Both the position numbers and the translations under genes were made by a program. From Planctomycetota bacterium (GTDB lineage Bacteria; Planctomycetota; Phycisphaerae; UBA1845; PWPN01), in assembly GCA_022711465.1 (NCBI GenBank), contig JAKLEZ010000008.1, forward strand, positions 186,001-250,000: DNA of 64,000 nt. Reading direction: 5' to 3'. Shown piece by piece: positions 61,291 to 64,000 of this stretch (position 1 is its first letter; every line of letters begins with the position of its first letter). Under the pieces are notes generated by a model. The model did no database searches. It saw only the letters and a program-made list of their open reading frames with translations, and was not told the origin of the DNA.

Positions 61291-62373
61291 CTACTCCGCC
61301 GCTTTGCCTTCCTTCGGAGTCGCCTGGGCGTCGGCCGCGGCCGGTTGACTTTCCGGCCGGCTGGCGGCGGCTGGCTGGGTACGGGCGGTGAAGGCGGCTC
61401 GAGCCCTCTTCTCGACTTCCTTGATGTTCGCCTGCCGTTGCTGGAAGGCCTTGCGCTGATCATCGCGCGGGATTCCGTCGAGCTCCTTCTTGAGTCGCTC
61501 GAACATGCTGGTGCTGATCTCCTTCTCAAGCCGCTCACGGCGGCCGTCGAGTTCCTTGCGGGCTCGTTTGGCCTTCTCGAGTTCCTCCGGGTCGGTCTTG
61601 GGTGCGGCCTCGGCGAGTTCGTTGTACTTGGCGTCCAACTCGGCAAAATCCTGCTTGTGAGCATCGCGATAAGCGGCCGCCTCCTCGCGCATCCGCCGCA
61701 AAGCCGAGTATGCACTCTGCTGCTGACCTTCGTCGAGACGGTAGTCCTGGATGAAGTGGCGAACGTAATACTGCCAGGCATCCTCGCTCTTCATGATCGG
61801 GCGCGGTTGCGAACTGACCCGCGAGCCGAAATCGCCCGGCTGAAACTCGCCCTGGGCCCAACGCTCAAACTGCTTGTCGTACTGCTGAAAAGCCTTGTCG
61901 ATTCCATCCATGTCCCGATCGTGAAGCTTGCGCTGCTCTTCGTTCAGGATTTCCCGCCACTTGAGATTGCCGTCAATGATCTCCTGGTGCATGGCGGCAA
62001 ACAGCGGCCCTGCCCGTCGGGCAAAATCCTTGGCCGCCTCCGGCGGCGGCGCCTGGCCGCCGAGCTGGTAATCCCACCACTCCGAAAACAGGATCCGCAG
62101 GTCGCGTTCGTTGTTCTGCAGGAAACCCTTGACCCGCTGAGTCATCAGCTTCTGCGTGTACTCCTGCTGCTTCTCGTCCAGGTTGTACTGGCGGGCGATC
62201 TGGTTGACCGCATGCTTCATCAACGCGTCGACCTGCCAGCCCATCGGATTGTTGTCCGCCGCCGCAGACCCGCCCGACGGACCCTGCTGGGCATGCCCGC
62301 GTTCGACAATCAGAGCAACCAGCGACAGCCCCAGAAACGCGACCGCACTGCCTACACGGCTCGATCGATCCAT
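61291..62373 (-). CDS. exported alpha-helical protein, 360 residues, unknown family (copy B)
   Basis: 360 residues from the ATG at 62373 (CAGGTG 5 nt upstream). Signal peptide SAVAFLGLSLVALIVERGHAQ. Helical chain with the same two units as the protein at 29506-30588: YNLDEKQQEYTQ near 62 and, after WQYYVRHFI, YRLDEGQQQSAYSAL near 212, then Y-x-x-x-H-x-QDF; later IPRDDQRKA pairs with IPTPAQRK of the other copy. The tail is Ala/Gln/Pro-rich. The in-frame ATG at 62478 lies 2 nt from a TATAAT and is not the start. Role unknown. Confidence 0.82.
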   Translation of the reverse strand: MDRSSRVGSAVAFLGLSLVALIVERGHAQQGPSGGSAAADNNPMGWQVDALMKHAVNQIARQYNLDEKQQEYTQKLMTQRVKGFLQNNERDLRILFSEWWDYQLGGQAPPPEAAKDFARRAGPLFAAMHQEIIDGNLKWREILNEEQRKLHDRDMDGIDKAFQQYDKQFERWAQGEFQPGDFGSRVSSQPRPIMKSEDAWQYYVRHFIQDYRLDEGQQQSAYSALRRMREEAAAYRDAHKQDFAELDAKYNELAEAAPKTDPEELEKAKRARKELDGRRERLEKEISTSMFERLKKELDGIPRDDQRKAFQQRQANIKEVEKRARAAFTARTQPAAASRPESQPAAADAQATPKEGKAAE

Positions 62374-62479
62374 GAGACACCTGAAGGCGAACAGCCCCAC
62401 CCCGGCTACGCGCGGGGTGCGTCGCTCGATTACAGGACACCCGCCCGAACGGCGACCGTCCGCCCAAACACAGTGCATT

Positions 62480-62503
62480 ATTATACTGACCGGGGCTTGT
62501 CAA
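62480..62503 (-). promoter_or_regulatory. promoter of the 360-residue helical protein (copy B)
   Basis: TATAAT (62480-62485) and TTGACA (62498-62503) on the minus strand are both perfect, but only 12 bp apart; the overlapping AATAAT reduces the mismatch to 15 bp. The ATG at 62478 would lie before the transcript start. Confidence 0.5.
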
Positions 62504-62538
62504 GTTGCGGATGACGCCAACCGCCGGACGAAGGGCCG

Positions 62539-63255
62539 TCACGCGACCGAGACATCCTCCCCGCCACGGGAGCCGCTCCCGACGCAGAAAGTCACCGAGA
62601 CCGCTATCAGCCATTGCCCGGCGAAATAGGGCGCCAGCACCAAAAGCCCAGAGAAGGCAAAACCGCCGTGGAAACGAGCAACGGCCAGGACACTGTCCGA
62701 CAAGACGAACAGGGTGGCCCCAACACAGGCCACGAGCGCGCCTGGCGTCTTCAGCACCAGCGCCCGGCCGGCGGCCTGGGCGGCCATAGCCAGTATGAAG
62801 CCGGTGTACAGAACAACCGGCGCACGCAGGCCACTGGGCACGTCGCCCCAGAGAAACGACACCAAGGCCGCCCCCAGAACACTCCAGGCCACCAGCGGGG
62901 CTCTTCGGGGAGCGACCGCGCAGTCCGAGGTGAACGCCGCCAGATAGCACAGGTGGGCGAAGAGGAAGCTCACCAGGCCCGGTAAGAACCAGTCTCCGGG
63001 CAGCATCAGGAAGGTGTCACCCGCCAGGGAGCAGACCAGTCCGGCGACAATGCTCCACCTGTAAAGACCGGGGCTGGACGGCGAGCCGACCGCGGCGGTG
63101 ACCAGCAACAGAGCCGTACTCAAGGGCTTGAACAGGTAGGTCAGCCAAGCCATATCCGGCACGGCATACGGAAGTCCGGTGGCCAGCACAACGGACATGA
63201 CCGTAACCAGCGTGAGGATGAGGAAACCCGCTCGCCGTCGCCTGTTTTGTCTCAT
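62539..63255 (-). CDS. YhhN/TMEM86-family membrane protein (lysoplasmalogenase-like)
   Basis: 238 residues from the ATG at 63255; the frame is open to a GTG at 63432 that overlaps the previous stop, but the added 59 residues are low-complexity and unlike the family. Eight or so membrane helices with family features: LFKPLSTALLLVTA near 32, LVCSLAGDTFLMLPG near 63, LCYLAAFT near 95, ATLFVLSDSVLAVARF near 185. Eukaryotic members hydrolyse the vinyl ether of lysoplasmalogens; the bacterial function is less certain. Start uncertain. Confidence 0.8.
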   Translation of the reverse strand: MRQNRRRRAGFLILTLVTVMSVVLATGLPYAVPDMAWLTYLFKPLSTALLLVTAAVGSPSSPGLYRWSIVAGLVCSLAGDTFLMLPGDWFLPGLVSFLFAHLCYLAAFTSDCAVAPRRAPLVAWSVLGAALVSFLWGDVPSGLRAPVVLYTGFILAMAAQAAGRALVLKTPGALVACVGATLFVLSDSVLAVARFHGGFAFSGLLVLAPYFAGQWLIAVSVTFCVGSGSRGGEDVSVA

Positions 63256-63428
63256 CGGCTTTGCCGGCCACTCGTGCACGGATCCTTGCTCCTCCGGCAT
63301 TGGCTCGTAACGGCCGGATACCGTCTCCTCGGCTGCCTCCTGTCCGCAGTGTTCCGCCACATGACCCCCTCCCCCGCACTCGACCGGGCCCCCGCTCGTG
63401 GACGCCGCCACTGTGGCCCACAACCCGA

Positions 63429-64000
63429 TCACGGCCTCCTGCCGATATCCTTGGTGTCGATCGGTTGGAAGCCGAGTTTGACCGCCGGCGAGTCCGGTCT
63501 GAGCGTGAAGTCCCCGGCGGCCGGGTCGGTGAACAGCGGGTCGGCAATGACTGAGTGTTCGTCCTGCCCGCGTTTCTTCCAGTCATCGAAACTGCCGCCC
63601 GCGAAGTCGATTGCCCCGCCGTCCGTCCGCCAATAGACGTTGCGGTCCAGTTTGTAGTTGTTGTTCTCCCAACTGCTTCCCAGGAGCGAGCCCTCGCTGT
63701 AGTACACGATGTTATGATCGAAGAAGAAGGAGACGTGCGGTTCCGGACGCGAGCGGATGATCTGGGCCACCTTCGCGAGGGCAAAGATGTTGTTGCGGAT
63801 CCTGTTCTCCTTGCCGTAGTGCTGGTGGTAGCCGCCGTGCTTGGTACGGTAGACGATGTTGTTCTCGATGAGGATGTCCGTGCTGCCTTCGTCGTTGTAG
63901 ATGCCCCAGCCGCCGTAGTAGAAAGCGTCCACATCGTGAATCCGGTTGTAGCGGATCGTTGTGCCCGGGGAAACACCGAGCGTGTAGACGCCGCCCATGT
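63429..64000 (-). CDS. 3' part of a right-handed beta-helix (pectate lyase-like) protein, cut by the window edge
   Basis: About 190 residues visible, continuing past the right edge. Parallel beta-helix turns are clear: TTIRYNRIHDVDAF, ILIENNIVYRTKHGG, NRIRNNIFALAK, FFDHNIVYYSEG and LDRNVYWRTDGG, with Asn ladders. It ends with DEHSVIADPLFTDPAAGDFTL and SPAVKLGF, a common closing of such proteins in planctomycetes (D-P-x-F, then A-G-D-F). These chains bind or cleave acidic polysaccharides; the catalytic part would be upstream. Confidence 0.85.
   Translation of the reverse strand, partial: MGGVYTLGVSPGTTIRYNRIHDVDAFYYGGWGIYNDEGSTDILIENNIVYRTKHGGYHQHYGKENRIRNNIFALAKVAQIIRSRPEPHVSFFFDHNIVYYSEGSLLGSSWENNNYKLDRNVYWRTDGGAIDFAGGSFDDWKKRGQDEHSVIADPLFTDPAAGDFTLRPDSPAVKLGFQPIDTKDIGRRP

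Noticed and set aside
62374..62478. Upstream ATG at 62478 for the exported helical protein
   Set aside because: It lies 2 nt from a TATAAT, before any plausible transcript start; the ATG at 62373 begins a proper signal peptide and has a ribosome site.
1..64000. CRISPR arrays, insertion sequences, prophage, rRNA
   Set aside because: No regular short repeats, transposase, phage structural genes or rRNA-like sequence were recognised by reading; the only recombinase is a chromosomal Xer.

Overview
The window reads as one contiguous piece of a GC-rich chromosome from a planctomycete, most likely of the Phycisphaerae type. This is inferred from gene content: a ThuA plus DUF1080 protein, a Tat-exported Gfo/Idh/MocA oxidoreductase, PQQ-propeller proteins opening with a WPQWRG motif, sialate O-acetylesterase, secreted enzymes ending in dockerin-like EF-hand pairs, a DUF1559-like pseudopilin, one PEP-CTERM protein and two ECF sigma factor operons. 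I recognised no rRNA, tRNA, CRISPR array, insertion sequence or prophage. A formal taxonomic call would need marker genes.

Layout. 1-5.1 kb: end of an unknown gene, a large secreted protein and adenosylhomocysteinase (ahcY), all leftward. 5.3-10.3 kb, rightward: an acetyltransferase relic, then a polysaccharide-type block (WecA/MraY-like transferase, membrane protein, UDP-glucose dehydrogenase) and an SGNH lipoprotein. 10.4-17.5 kb, leftward: PEP-CTERM propeller protein, Tat-exported sugar-isomerase-like protein, glycerate kinase, HtrA protease and a GAPN-like aldehyde dehydrogenase. 17.6-25.3 kb: ThuA-DUF1080 protein, a frameshifted hydroxyacid dehydrogenase relic, alpha/beta hydrolase, GH38 alpha-mannosidase and Gfo/Idh/MocA protein, followed by about 1 kb without a recognisable gene. 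26.2-33.4 kb: CPBP protease, glycogen debranching enzyme, a 360-aa exported helical protein, AGCS symporter and PQQ-propeller protein. 33.7-38.6 kb: two dockerin-tagged secreted enzymes (SGNH, GH18) divergent from a pseudopilin. 38.6-47.5 kb: two small proteins, then two sigma / anti-sigma / exported coiled-coil operons flanking a sialate O-acetylesterase and a histidine kinase relic. 47.6-64 kb: housekeeping genes (DRG/TGS GTPase, LysM protein, CLC channel, Smr-less MutS2, TolB-like and CsgG/LpoB-like lipoproteins, XerC/D, phosphoesterase, NAD(P)HX epimerase), the second 360-aa helical protein, a YhhN protein and a truncated beta-helix protein.

Together the genes describe a bacterium that degrades complex glycans (GH38, GH18, sialate esterase, debranching enzyme, DUF1080 and Gfo/Idh proteins) and makes its own surface polysaccharide. 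The points most worth following are: (i) start codons lying 6-8 nt downstream of a -10-like hexamer, suggesting common leaderless transcription; (ii) two sigma operons of the same three-gene design; (iii) a paired family of 360-aa exported helical proteins; and (iv) three gene relics (acetyltransferase, hydroxyacid dehydrogenase, histidine kinase).
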